Assembly: GCA_016709725.1 (NCBI GenBank)
Contig: JADJMG010000001.1
Location: forward strand, 941,929-1,005,928
Length of the DNA stretch: 64,000 bases
Direction of reading: 5' to 3'
Source: Bacteroidota bacterium
Lineage (GTDB): Bacteria > Bacteroidota > Bacteroidia > AKYH767-A > OLB10
Shown piece by piece: positions 47,524-56,694 of this stretch. Within the stretch, counting starts at the first letter, position 1; each line of letters starts with the position of its first letter. The notes below the pieces were generated by a model. The model did not search any database, was not told the origin of the DNA, and saw only the letters and a program-made list of their open reading frames with translations. The position numbers and the translations under genes are program-made.

Positions 47524-47890
47524 AGTATTAAAACAGTGCAATGGTAAAATATCTTTGTTTTCAACGTTTTTTTAAGAAATACTTTCTCGGAAAAGACTTC
47601 ATTTGTTATGATATTAATTCAAATTCGCTGTTCAGATAGGTCATTTTATCTGAACACCAACTTGTTCTTTGTTCATAATATAGCACCAATCAGCACTTTA
47701 TATTTATTAAAGTTGAATCCAGACTCATCAAGTAGTAAAAGAGCTTTCTTTTAAAAATTTGCTTAAAGCCTAAAATTTGTTTTGAAAATAATTGTTAATA
47801 ACGTCAAAAAGAGAAGAGAATAGTTGGGTTTAATGACCTATAAGTTAAACAATATGGAAAAAGTGGAGTATGGGATTTGATTCAATTGGC
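47524..47890. other. Non-coding stretch upstream of the cold-shock gene
   Basis: About 370 AT-rich bases, no frame of note. A partial dyad CTGTTCAGATAGGTCATTTT/ATCTGAACACC around 47629-47661 (GTTCAGATA with TATCTGAAC) could be a regulator site or hairpin. Confidence 0.4.
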
Positions 47891-48508
47891 TTACTTGGGT
47901 ATAAAAAGACTTCTTTTCTTTATCCATCCTTGGGTAGTTGGTTTTGAATCGAAGTGTATAAAACACCAGTCGCCTTTTATAGCATCTACAAAAACAACAA
48001 TTGGCTTTTTGATTTTTTGGATTACCGTTTTCTTGTCTGATGGTTCATCATAGATAGTAGCATCCGGATAAATAATATAACTTATCCATTTCCAATTTCT
48101 ATTTTCCTCTAATTTAAATTCATTGGCTTGTTCTGCAAAATGTGAAACATTCCAACAGCCCCCATGTTCCTCTTCCAATTTCATTTCAAATGTTTGCGCA
48201 TTCTTTATTTTAATAGTTCCAAGAATGGTATCAGGCTTTTCTTCGAAAGGATAATAACTTTTAATAGAAATCAAACTATCGATGCCATGTCCCTCAAAAT
48301 AAAAAACACAAGAGAACAAAGGTTGTTGAGTTTGTTCATCGAAACCAGCTTCCCCTTCGAAATATCCTGTGAGGATTTGATGCGCTGAATCATAAGCAAC
48401 ACATAATCCATTGGAATAAATTCCGGAAGTTAATTGCGCCCATCCTTTAGAAAAAGGAAACAAGACCAGTGAGAAAATAAGATAAAGGAAGATTGTTTTT
48501 ATTTTCAT
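47891..48508 (-). CDS. Secreted protein with C-terminal SH3-like domain
   Basis: 205 aa with a signal peptide (cleaved near GWAQL). The middle is beta-rich with no named domain. The last about 55 residues (DATIYDEPSDKKTVIQKIKK, VDAIKGDWCFIHF, GWIKKRSLF) match a bacterial SH3-like fold. Likely periplasmic or outer-membrane-associated. Orientation is shared with the csp genes, but a 370-base gap makes it a separate unit. Function unknown. Confidence 0.7.
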   Translation of the reverse strand: MKIKTIFLYLIFSLVLFPFSKGWAQLTSGIYSNGLCVAYDSAHQILTGYFEGEAGFDEQTQQPLFSCVFYFEGHGIDSLISIKSYYPFEEKPDTILGTIKIKNAQTFEMKLEEEHGGCWNVSHFAEQANEFKLEENRNWKWISYIIYPDATIYDEPSDKKTVIQKIKKPIVVFVDAIKGDWCFIHFDSKPTTQGWIKKRSLFIPK

Positions 48509-48804
48509 GAGAGGTAGAAATAAATATAGTATTAGATTTTAATATTCATCGAACGTAGAGCATTTCATTTGTTAAATTCAGCAACTGTTTTATTGATGTT
48601 ACGACTTGGTAAAGTTTTTGGGTAGTTTAAGTGGTTTGACACATGATGCTTTTCTCCATGTTGTTTAATAAAAGATAAATTATTATTTTCGAAATTACAC
48701 AAAGTTCCTTTAACCGTAAACCAATGGTTACTTCTAGATGCAGACAACTGTATGAGTACTTTTTTAAAGTTTAAAAATAGACGGTGAGGTTGTCTCCTAT
48801 TATT

Positions 48805-49527
48805 TTAATTGTCTTTAATGTCAGAGTCAATTTTATTATTAGATGATTTATTTCTAAAGATTTCAATGAAATAGCCAAGTTGTAAAAAGTCTCTACCTGT
48901 TTCATCGTTTATTTTATAGTCGAATTGATGTAAATATCCAATTTGTAGATTGGTTGTCTTTGATGGTTTATAATTAAATGCTACCAACATTCTATTTCTT
49001 TCAAAGTAAGGTTCTTTATTGGTGAAAAATATTTCATTCCCTGCAGAAATTTGAAAAGGTTGGTAATTATTTTTATTTTTTCCAAAGGAATAAGACACCC
49101 CCAGCCTATATCTAAACCTATTGCGGTAGCCATTACTTGTAAATCGTAATTCTGCCCGATAACGTTGTTCAATTTTAAATGCCCCTATAGATTGAAATAA
49201 TAAAATCTGAGGCCAAAGTCGAAATTCATCATTATTTTTAGGTACAACAAAATCTCCACCTTCTTTATACGTTTGGTACGAGCCAGCACCCATGGCAAGC
49301 AGTAAATTTTTTTGAACTTTAAAGTTAATCCCGCCTTTATATTCATAATAATGAAAATTACTATAAAATTTTAATGAACGAAGTTGCGCTTCACCAAAAA
49401 CACTCCATTTGGCGTTAGGATTGTATTTTAAATTAAGAATGTTCCAACTACCCAAGTCAAGAGTTTGTGCAGGTACATTATAAATAGAAAAGTAAAATGT
49501 AAGTAGGCTTATAAACAATATTCTCAT
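48805..49527 (-). CDS. DUF2490-family outer-membrane beta-barrel protein
   Basis: 240 aa with signal peptide (cleaved at VPAQT). DUF2490 pattern: alternating amphipathic strands such as WSVFGEAQLRSL, AFKIEQRYRAELRF and KTTNLQIGYLHQFDYKIN, and a Trp/Tyr-rich body. Starts right after the stop of the small MscS gene, which itself follows the Fic gene after one base, so the three form one operon. Confidence 0.85.
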   Translation of the reverse strand: MRILFISLLTFYFSIYNVPAQTLDLGSWNILNLKYNPNAKWSVFGEAQLRSLKFYSNFHYYEYKGGINFKVQKNLLLAMGAGSYQTYKEGGDFVVPKNNDEFRLWPQILLFQSIGAFKIEQRYRAELRFTSNGYRNRFRYRLGVSYSFGKNKNNYQPFQISAGNEIFFTNKEPYFERNRMLVAFNYKPSKTTNLQIGYLHQFDYKINDETGRDFLQLGYFIEIFRNKSSNNKIDSDIKDN

Positions 49528-50046
49528 TTAGGTTGTCTGGTTGAGGTTTTCTTTGGGCTCTGAAATAGAAAATGATTTATCGAAAAAATGAGAATTAGGG
49601 ATGGTAATTATTTCATTATTCTCTGTTTTTAGATGAACAAAAAAGTAGTTCAATTCTATTATTGTTCCTTCATACTGAAAGTCTTTGTGTAGTACTTTGA
49701 TGGAGTCTCCTAATTTTATAGGATGGTTAAAAAATATCAGAATGCTTGAAGTAATATTGGAAAGCAATGACCATTGAGCAAAAAAGGCAATTCCTACCGC
49801 TGTTAAAATGGAACTTGCAAATAGTGCAATTTCGTTTTGTTTAAAGCCCCAAACACCTGTTAGCAGTATGATTGCAGTGAGGGTTGTAAAAACCTGCACG
49901 GCTCGAATAGCCATTTTTCTCCGGCCTCTTTCTAGCCTAGTTTTCTTGAGAAAATTATTGATAATTTTTTTAAATACAAAATACAGTATAATGTATAAAC
50001 TTAAAATTATAATAGTTTCAATAATTTGAAGGTTGAATGCTTCCAT
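49528..50046 (-). CDS. Small MscS-type channel protein
   Basis: 172 aa, shorter than classical MscS (about 280 aa). Three membrane helices at about residues 8-28, 48-66 and 75-98, then the MscS beta domain INTILIFFNHPIKLGDSIKV-type sequence (seen as FFNHPIKLGDSIKV) that contains the beta-domain entry. The alpha/beta C-terminal domain is missing. In the Fic-MscS-DUF2490 operon. Channel gating would need the missing domain in other MscS proteins, so its role is uncertain. Confidence 0.8.
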   Translation of the reverse strand: MEAFNLQIIETIIILSLYIILYFVFKKIINNFLKKTRLERGRRKMAIRAVQVFTTLTAIILLTGVWGFKQNEIALFASSILTAVGIAFFAQWSLLSNITSSILIFFNHPIKLGDSIKVLHKDFQYEGTIIELNYFFVHLKTENNEIITIPNSHFFDKSFSISEPKENLNQTT

Positions 50047-50047
50047 T

Positions 50048-50847
50048 TCATTGTTGGTTAATTATTTTATTTTTTCTATTTATTCCAATAAGGTAAATGC
50101 TATCGTAAAGTAATGTAGCATTCAAAAGCAAGCGATCCAATTCTTGTTCAAAAAACTGTTCGGTGTATATATTCCAATTTTTTGGTTGATACAAAAGCTC
50201 TTTAAAGCTGTTGGAAAGTGTAGTTATGTATTCCTTTTTTTGAGCAGCATCATTAATAAATATGGGCGGATACAGATCATACATCAGCATCCAATTTTTT
50301 GCAATTCTGGTTACTCGTCCATTTCCATCTGCAAAGGGATGTATTCTTATTAATTCATGATGAAAGTAAATGGCTCTTAGAATAGGGTTTGAAATAGTTT
50401 GCATACGATAGAATAACTCAGCCACTAGCATCGGAACCTCCTTTTGATCTGGGCAGATGTGCAACCCAATTTGTACAAGCGATTGACGATAACGATTAGG
50501 ATGAATTGCATTTGTTTCAGGAGAGATCAATCGAAGAAGCTGGAAGAGTTGTATTTCATTTTCAAAGTTTATATTTGATTTTATTTCTTCTACCACAAAG
50601 TCAAGTGATATTTTTAAGTTCGCTAGATACTCCTTTGCTTCTTCTTCGTCTTGAGCTTCCATTTGAGCGTTTTTAATTCCCACCAGTGCTTTTAAGTTGT
50701 GTATGCCTGCCAAGTAAGTATCTAAAAGGTGATTATCTGAATGATGTCTGCTGTCAATAATTACTCTGTAAATCGACTTTATTATAGAGTCAATTTGATT
50801 TAGTTTTTTTTATTTATTGCAATTACTTCTACGGGTAATAAATCCAT
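50048..50847 (-). pseudogene. Fic-domain protein with an N-terminal frameshift in an A8 tract
   Basis: Fic enzymes transfer AMP or other phosphate-containing groups to Ser/Thr/Tyr of target proteins. The catalytic motif is HPFADGNGRVTR (canonical HPFx(D/E)GNGRxxR) at about residue 165 of the restored protein. The open frame only starts at a TTG (50713). Upstream the natural frame reads MDLLPVEVIAIN, hits a run of eight A (minus strand, 50806-50813) and, with one A more, continues LNQIDSIIKSIYRVIIDSRHH into the Fic domain, giving about 266 aa. The slippage-prone tract makes phase variation as plausible as sequencing error. No antitoxin or inhibitory (S/T)xxxE(G/N) motif was identified. Confidence 0.82.
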
Positions 50848-51033
50848 TGTTGTATTTGTTTTAATTCGTTACACTTCCATCTGAATAATTGATTCAGTTC
50901 TAAATTCTTCTTAAGCTTACTGTTGTTCTCACGCAAGTGGATTTGTCAACCCCAACCAAGCAATATTTATTCTCATTTAGGTGATATTTTCCGTTTTTAA
51001 ATCAGGGTATATCCTTTCTTATTTTTTAGGATG

Positions 51034-52440
51034 TTAACGCCATGTTGCGCTTGCTAGTTTGAATTCAGCTACGGCCAATTGAAATTTAGCTTGGAGTTCA
51101 ATTAATTTTATCGCCGATTGAACATAGGTTGCTTCTCTACTGTTAATTAAAAATACAGAGCTTTCACCCATAAAAAACTTTTGTTTTTCAGCTTCCATTA
51201 ATTTAAAATAATTTGAAACAGCTGAATTGAACAGTTGTATTTGTTGTTCTAAAGTGATCAGTTCATTGTGGTAACTTTTTATTTTATTCGATAATTCTAG
51301 CCATTTGATCTCTACCTCTAGATTGGTTTCTTGTATTTTTAGTTTTGTGATATTCAATCGACCTCTACTTTCACGTAAAAAAATGGGAATGTTGAAATCA
51401 ACTCCCCACTTATAATTCTGAGTTGAAAATCCACTGAAGGCATCACCATCAATAGGCTCATTCAGCATATTGTACTTTAAGTTTAGCGTTGGCTTTAATT
51501 GCTCAGCATTCAAGCGCCGTTCTAAATCTAATTGTTTTAACTTTAAATCGTACCAAAGCAATTGAGGGTGATTTGATTTTAAATCATTCAAAATTGATTT
51601 TAGTTTGTCTTTTGAAATTTCTTGGGGAGAAAATAGTTTATCAATTGACGGTGGAGTTAATTGATCGGTTATTTCAAGAGGAGTATTTTCTTCATACCAT
51701 AAATAATTAGATAATTCTAAAGTGGCATTTTGGTAATTTAATTGTGCTTGATTAAAGCTCATTTCTCGCACCTGCACCAGAATATATGCTTCCAACGTAT
51801 CAATCGCGGGTATATCGCCTCCAACAAAGCTCTGTATAACCCCCAATAATCGATCATTAGCTAAGGTCAATGCGTTTTGATACAATTGCATTTGGTTAAA
51901 ATGATTTACCCAGTCTATGTATTTTATGGTTGCCTCATAAAAAAGTGTATTGAGCATCAACTCCTGTTCGAGGAAGGTTGACTTGGCATACAATTCCGCA
52001 TGTTTGATAGCGGCTCTGCGTTTATCAATAAAAAGACCTTGTCCTATGGGCACGGAGACTCCAGCATACATTAAACCATTTGAAGCAGTTTTATTTTCAG
52101 GGTTTAAATTAATACCTTGATTTTGTTCGTACCCCGCCCTAAAGTCGACACCATACCATGTGGGTACTCGTAATCCTCCAGAAAATAGGTTGTAATACTC
52201 TTTTTGATTAAGTCTTTTCTGATCTAAATTTGAAAATAAAGAAGGATCTAGTTGACCCTTGGTTTTTCTCACTTCATTCTCTCCTTTTTTAATTAATAGG
52301 GATGCTTGTTTACCTATCGGATGAAAGTTGTCTAAGTACCAATATAAATCTTCCTTTGAAAATGATTTTATGCTGTCCTGAGCATAAGACAATTTACACA
52401 AAGACAAGATCAATGTAAGTGTTAAAAGTTTTCTGTTCAT
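51034..52440 (-). CDS. TolC-family outer-membrane protein of the ABC exporter operon
   Basis: 468 aa with a signal peptide (cleaved near SYAQD). Two TolC-type helical hairpin halves are visible (about 110-270 and 320-450) with the long coil segments LYQNALTLANDRLLGVIQSF and KIKSYHNELITLEQQIQLF. It is the last gene of the ABC-HlyD-TolC operon, overlapping HlyD by four bases. It would form the outer-membrane exit duct of a type I-like exporter. Confidence 0.88.
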   Translation of the reverse strand: MNRKLLTLTLILSLCKLSYAQDSIKSFSKEDLYWYLDNFHPIGKQASLLIKKGENEVRKTKGQLDPSLFSNLDQKRLNQKEYYNLFSGGLRVPTWYGVDFRAGYEQNQGINLNPENKTASNGLMYAGVSVPIGQGLFIDKRRAAIKHAELYAKSTFLEQELMLNTLFYEATIKYIDWVNHFNQMQLYQNALTLANDRLLGVIQSFVGGDIPAIDTLEAYILVQVREMSFNQAQLNYQNATLELSNYLWYEENTPLEITDQLTPPSIDKLFSPQEISKDKLKSILNDLKSNHPQLLWYDLKLKQLDLERRLNAEQLKPTLNLKYNMLNEPIDGDAFSGFSTQNYKWGVDFNIPIFLRESRGRLNITKLKIQETNLEVEIKWLELSNKIKSYHNELITLEQQIQLFNSAVSNYFKLMEAEKQKFFMGESSVFLINSREATYVQSAIKLIELQAKFQLAVAEFKLASATWR

Positions 52441-53789
52441 CCTTTATCTTTCTGTTCTAGTTTTTGCTCTTTGCTTTTATAATAATCAGGTGGAAAGCCA
52501 CTTATTTGTCGCCATATTTCATACCAGATAGGGACGTCTTTTAACAGTGCCATTCCAAATGCTCCAGCACTTGGACGAAGTTCTTTTGGCCATGAATAAT
52601 CATCTTCTTCAGCTATTATCAATATCCTATATTTACCATTATTACTTACAAAATTATCAACGGCAACTACCTTTCCTCCGTAAGTACCATACGAAGAATT
52701 AGGCCATCCGGAAAATACAATGTTTGGCCAGCCATCAAAAATTATTCGGACATGCTGCCCCTTTTCTATGAGCGGAATGTTGAGTGGTTCAACGTATAAT
52801 TCAACAGCCAATTCATAATCGGATGGCATAATACTTATTAAATCTTCTCCTTCTTTCACTGTTTCCCCAATACCTGTTTTAATGGCTCTTGTAATGTAAC
52901 AGTCCTGTGGTGCTGTGATGTAATACATTCCTGTTCGTACCGAATAATTCATCAATTGGGTTTGCATTTTAGCTACATCACCTTCGGCATGATACATATC
53001 AGAAAGAGACGCGTATTTGTCGGATTCAACTTTTGCAAGTTTTTCACTGTATTGATTTTGTATGGACGTGCGCTCTAGGGAAGCGTTTAAGAATTCATTT
53101 CGGCTAATTAATAATTTGTTTTCCGCACTAACAATTTTTGCCAATGCATCTTGCAATTTTTGTTTTCGCTGTTCTAAATCTGTGAGTGATTTCAAGCCTT
53201 CTTTGTATAATTTTTCTGTTCTATTAAGTTGTTCCTTGGCAATTGTAAATTCTGTTTCCGCAGCTTTTAAATTGATACTGTCCGAAACGATCTTCAATTT
53301 CGCTTGTTTAACATAGTTTTCCGTTTGTTCAATTTTAAGCTGTTGCGTTTTGTATAAGGCATCAATTTGCGCATCTAGGGATTTTACTTTTTCCATGTAG
53401 GATGCAACCGATTGCTCCTTAGCTACTATTTGTTTGCCAGCTCTTGGAACAATCTCTGGATCCATATATTCGCTTTTCAACTCAGAGAGATAAAGAATAG
53501 TGTCTCCTTTTTTTACAAAATCCCCTTCATTTACATACCATTTTTCAATACGACCACCTATAACCGACTGTATCGTTTGCGGACGTTGAGAGGGGTTAAA
53601 TGCGGTCACGTTTCCTCTGCATTGTATATTTTGTGTCCAAGGGACGAACATCATAATTAGAAAGAAAAGAAAAACTCCAGCAAGTATTCGAGCAAGTATT
53701 ATCCTTGCTCTGAAATCTCTTAAGAGAGAGAATGAGAAATATTTTAAATATATTTCTTCGTTATCCGTTTCGGTATTATTAATTCTCAT
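52437..53789 (-). CDS. HlyD-family membrane-fusion protein
   Basis: About 450 aa from the ATG at 53789, chosen because the longer start at 53864 would overlap the ABC gene by 86 bases. A single membrane anchor (about residues 30-50) is followed by a lipoyl/beta-barrel region (IQSVIGGRIEKWYVNEGDFV) and a long coiled coil (about 110-260). The C-terminal part has the IPLIEKGQHVRIIFDGWPNI barrel strand. It bridges the inner-membrane ABC exporter and TolC. Overlaps the ABC gene by 11 bases. Confidence 0.9.
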   Translation of the reverse strand: MRINNTETDNEEIYLKYFSFSLLRDFRARIILARILAGVFLFFLIMMFVPWTQNIQCRGNVTAFNPSQRPQTIQSVIGGRIEKWYVNEGDFVKKGDTILYLSELKSEYMDPEIVPRAGKQIVAKEQSVASYMEKVKSLDAQIDALYKTQQLKIEQTENYVKQAKLKIVSDSINLKAAETEFTIAKEQLNRTEKLYKEGLKSLTDLEQRKQKLQDALAKIVSAENKLLISRNEFLNASLERTSIQNQYSEKLAKVESDKYASLSDMYHAEGDVAKMQTQLMNYSVRTGMYYITAPQDCYITRAIKTGIGETVKEGEDLISIMPSDYELAVELYVEPLNIPLIEKGQHVRIIFDGWPNIVFSGWPNSSYGTYGGKVVAVDNFVSNNGKYRILIIAEEDDYSWPKELRPSAGAFGMALLKDVPIWYEIWRQISGFPPDYYKSKEQKLEQKDKG

Positions 53790-55521
53790 CTTCCGTGTTA
53801 TAAAATAATTTTCTACCCATTTCTTTTTCTTTTTCACATAATTCATAGTAGGTACCATCGGCAATTATTTTTCCCTCTTCAAGAACAATAATTCTATCTA
53901 ACATTTTTAAGTAATCAGGGTTATTAGTGGTAATGAATACCGTCCAACTAGATTTTTTTTCAAAAAAATATTCTGTGATTTTATTTCGCAATTCCACCTC
54001 TAGGTGACTAAATGTATCTTCTAAAAGAATTAATTTTGGATTTTCTGCGATGCACCGAGCAAGAATAATTTTTAGCTTAATGCTATTGGATAAAGTTTTA
54101 CCTTCTGATAGGATCGTTGTTTCAATACCTTGAGGGAGGGATTGGATATAGGGCAACAGATCTAAAAGGTCACAAATTTTTATGACCTCCGCCATGGATG
54201 TTTCCTCTTTACCCATAGCAATGTTTTCATAGATGGAACCTTCGAATAGCGTATTTTCATTAAGGTTATCTCCAATAATACCTCGAAGCGCATCGGTATT
54301 TAAGTTACGCATTGGAATATCGTTAAAACTGAGAGAGCCTGTATATTCATTGTATAGACCTGCTATAATTTTCAATAAGGTGGATTTACCGGAGCCATTG
54401 TATCCTGCAATGCCAATTTTTTCACCCGACTCCACGACAAGAGTAATATCCTCTAATGTTTTGTACTTATTTTCAGGGAATATGAATGACATGTTTTTTA
54501 TTTGGACAGATAAACCTGCACTATTATTATCCAAAACAACGGTTCCTTGATTTTCTAAAGGAATATCCGTCACCTCACCAATTTTTTCTAACGAAGTAAG
54601 CACATCAAAAAAGGTTTCAAAACCAGTGATCAACTTTTCTATTGAAATAAGAAGCATAAGAATAATGATTTCTGCTGCTATAAATTGACCAATGTTCATT
54701 TGTTGGTTGATCACCAATAAGCCACCCACAATTAACAGCCCGGCAGTAATTAGAGCTTTTAACATGATCATAAAAATGGTTTGCTTCATGAATATTCTAA
54801 AATGTTTTTTTCTATGCTTTATCCATTCGGCAGTGATGGTATCCGTTTTTTCTAGCGCTAAACTTGTAGTGCCAGCGAGCTTAAAAGTTTTCATTGAACG
54901 ACCGAGGTCTTCCAGCCAATGAACCAGTTTGTATTTATATTTTGATTCTTGGATACTGGTATCAAGCCCAATGGGAAAAGTATATTTAATAATAAAATAC
55001 ATGATAATAATTACAACGAGTGAAAAACTAATAAAAAAGGGATGATAGAACATTAACAAGATCAACCCTAAAATGATTTGAATGATCGCTATTGAATAAT
55101 CGAGTAGGATTTTTGAAACACCCTTTTGTACTATTATCGTATCAAAAAATCGATTGACCAATTCCGGAATAAAAGCTTTGTCAACAGACTCTGTTTTGAA
55201 TTTTGGAATGCGATACGCAAAGTCAAACGCGGAGTGAACAAAAATTTTTTGTTGAATATTCTCCGACACAACTTGCTGCATAATCATTAAAAAGCCTGAT
55301 ACAATAATGCCAACGGTAACTAAAATTACAACCACGATCCATGAAGTAGATATTTGTGCGCTTTGAATAAGATTCACAATTGCCTGAATTCCTAGTGGAA
55401 CCGATAAAGAGATGAGAGCGCTGAAAAAGCCATATATATAAATACTATTCACTTCGTGTCGGTATTTATAAAGTAGTTGCCAAAATCGCTTAATGGGGGA
55501 AACTATTATAGTTTTAGTCAT
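53779..55521 (-). CDS. ABC exporter (fused permease and ATPase) with a degenerate nucleotide-binding domain
   Basis: 580 aa half-transporter. The six-helix membrane domain covers about 1-330. In the ATPase half Walker A is intact (GYNGSGKSTLLK, about 372-383) and Walker B is KLILLED, keeping the catalytic Glu. The signature loop (LSGGQ in other exporters) is replaced by SEGKTLSNSIKLK, and the H-loop His is replaced by Asn (VFITTNNPDYL). A Q-loop region is recognisable near GIIGDNLNENTLF. No peptidase domain precedes the permease. These changes suggest slow or altered ATP use. First gene of the TetR-controlled operon. Confidence 0.88.
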   Translation of the reverse strand: MTKTIIVSPIKRFWQLLYKYRHEVNSIYIYGFFSALISLSVPLGIQAIVNLIQSAQISTSWIVVVILVTVGIIVSGFLMIMQQVVSENIQQKIFVHSAFDFAYRIPKFKTESVDKAFIPELVNRFFDTIIVQKGVSKILLDYSIAIIQIILGLILLMFYHPFFISFSLVVIIIMYFIIKYTFPIGLDTSIQESKYKYKLVHWLEDLGRSMKTFKLAGTTSLALEKTDTITAEWIKHRKKHFRIFMKQTIFMIMLKALITAGLLIVGGLLVINQQMNIGQFIAAEIIILMLLISIEKLITGFETFFDVLTSLEKIGEVTDIPLENQGTVVLDNNSAGLSVQIKNMSFIFPENKYKTLEDITLVVESGEKIGIAGYNGSGKSTLLKIIAGLYNEYTGSLSFNDIPMRNLNTDALRGIIGDNLNENTLFEGSIYENIAMGKEETSMAEVIKICDLLDLLPYIQSLPQGIETTILSEGKTLSNSIKLKIILARCIAENPKLILLEDTFSHLEVELRNKITEYFFEKKSSWTVFITTNNPDYLKMLDRIIVLEEGKIIADGTYYELCEKEKEMGRKLFYNTEDEN

Positions 55522-55808
55522 TTTTGTAAATTTTATTAGCAGTTCTTTTCAGCATTTTATTGTTGGCTAGACTTGAGTTTTCTTTTGAAACAGTCTATTT
55601 AATAATGTAATTTCCTTTCAATTTCTCTTAATTCCGTTCGATTTCTGAGGTTGGCGACCATATCTATCCAGTGTTGATGTGAGCATTAATTCGAATTCTA
55701 TAGACGCTTTCACTTTAAATATCAGTATTTTACGAATACTTAGATGGAGTGGTTTGGTTGTTTTCTTTATATAATTCCTTCATATCGAGCGCTTTTAGCT
55801 TTCGAGGA

Positions 55809-55816
55809 CAAAGATA
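55809..55816 (-). promoter_or_regulatory. -7 promoter element (TATCTTTG) of the ABC-HlyD-TolC operon
   Basis: On the minus strand TATCTTTG is an exact TAnnTTTG match; it overlaps the imperfect operator copy at 55813-55827. Confidence 0.5.
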
Positions 55817-55827
55817 GTAATAATATT
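55813..55827. promoter_or_regulatory. Imperfect second TetR operator (GATAGTAATAATATT)
   Basis: Eleven of 15 bases match the perfect palindrome at 55834-55848, with the left half-site intact. The centre-to-centre distance is 21 bases, two helical turns, so two TetR dimers could bind on the same DNA face. Confidence 0.6.
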
Positions 55828-55833
55828 TAAATA

Positions 55834-55848
55834 GATAGTAATACTATC
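55834..55848. promoter_or_regulatory. TetR-type operator GATAGTAATACTATC (copy 2)
   Basis: Identical over all 15 bases to the operator at 40285-40299, and also followed by ATAAA. It covers the expected -33 position of the TetR promoter (-7 element at 55863-55870). Confidence 0.8.
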
Positions 55849-55862
55849 ATAAAAAGTATGTT

Positions 55863-55870
55863 TACTTTTG
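55863..55870 (+). promoter_or_regulatory. -7 promoter element (TACTTTTG) of the second TetR gene
   Basis: Exact TAnnTTTG match. It lies after the ATG at 55858, so translation must begin at the ATG at 55888, exactly where the paralogue (MEYSLNIKMNEK) starts. Confidence 0.5.
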
Positions 55871-55887
55871 TGACAAATAAGCTAAGA

Positions 55888-56562
55888 ATGGAATTGTCCC
55901 TAAAAATTAAAATGAATGAAAAGCTTTTTCTACGCAATCCAGAAGAATCTGAATTGGGTAGAAAAATTGTAGAATTCAGTATTATACTAATTCATAGAAT
56001 AGGATTTGAAGCGTTTACTTTTAAAAAACTAGCGAAGGAAATTAGCGCGACGGAGGCAGGGGTGTACCGGTATTTTGAAAACAAACACCGTGTACTAATC
56101 TATATAGTAGAATGGTATTGGAGCTGGCAGGAATACCGGCTAAGAATTCAAATCAATAATATAAAGAATCCAGAGATTAAGTTAAAAAAGGCAATTCGAC
56201 TAATTTCTACTCCTATCGAGGAGGACATTAGCACTGGTCACATAAACGAAAACTTACTCTATGAAATCGTAATGCTGGAAGGTGCTAAGTCATTTCTTAC
56301 AAAGCAAGTTACTGAAGATAATAAGGCAAAGTTATTTAAACCCTATAAAGATTTTTGCGCCTATGTTGCTAAACTAATTTTAGAATGTAATCCCAAATTC
56401 AAATATCCCCATTCATTGTCAAGCACAATAGTAGAAATGGCACACTCTCAAAATTTTTATGCAAAACATCTCCCTTCCTTAACAGATTTCGGTAATACTA
56501 AAGAAGAACCAAAAGTTGCATCATTTCTTGAAGACATGGTTTTTTCAACTATAAAAGGTTGA
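55888..56562 (+). CDS. TetR/AcrR-family repressor, divergent from the ABC exporter operon
   Basis: 224 aa from the ATG at 55888. The HTH recognition region ATEAGVYRYFENKHRVL is almost identical to that of the TetR at 40388, as are EWYWSWQEYRL and LFKPYKDFC; overall about 60 % identical by eye. The upstream DNA holds one perfect and one imperfect copy of the shared palindrome. Probably represses the ABC-HlyD-TolC operon and itself, and may also bind the SulP operator. Confidence 0.92.
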   Translation: MELSLKIKMNEKLFLRNPEESELGRKIVEFSIILIHRIGFEAFTFKKLAKEISATEAGVYRYFENKHRVLIYIVEWYWSWQEYRLRIQINNIKNPEIKLKKAIRLISTPIEEDISTGHINENLLYEIVMLEGAKSFLTKQVTEDNKAKLFKPYKDFCAYVAKLILECNPKFKYPHSLSSTIVEMAHSQNFYAKHLPSLTDFGNTKEEPKVASFLEDMVFSTIKG

Positions 56563-56694
56563 CAAGAGTCAAAGGGGATTATTTTAGTTAAGGAAATGAA
56601 TTTAGTATTTGAATGTAATATTTATTCAATCGCTATGCATTCCTCTAACTGAATTTTGTAACTTCAATAAAAAATTTGCAAGAAGGAGTTACTA

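Noticed and set aside
48565..48747. 60-codon open frame in the gap between the SH3-like and DUF2490 genes
   Set aside because: No signal peptide, motif or family; not flanked by a promoter match. Could be real but I cannot support it.
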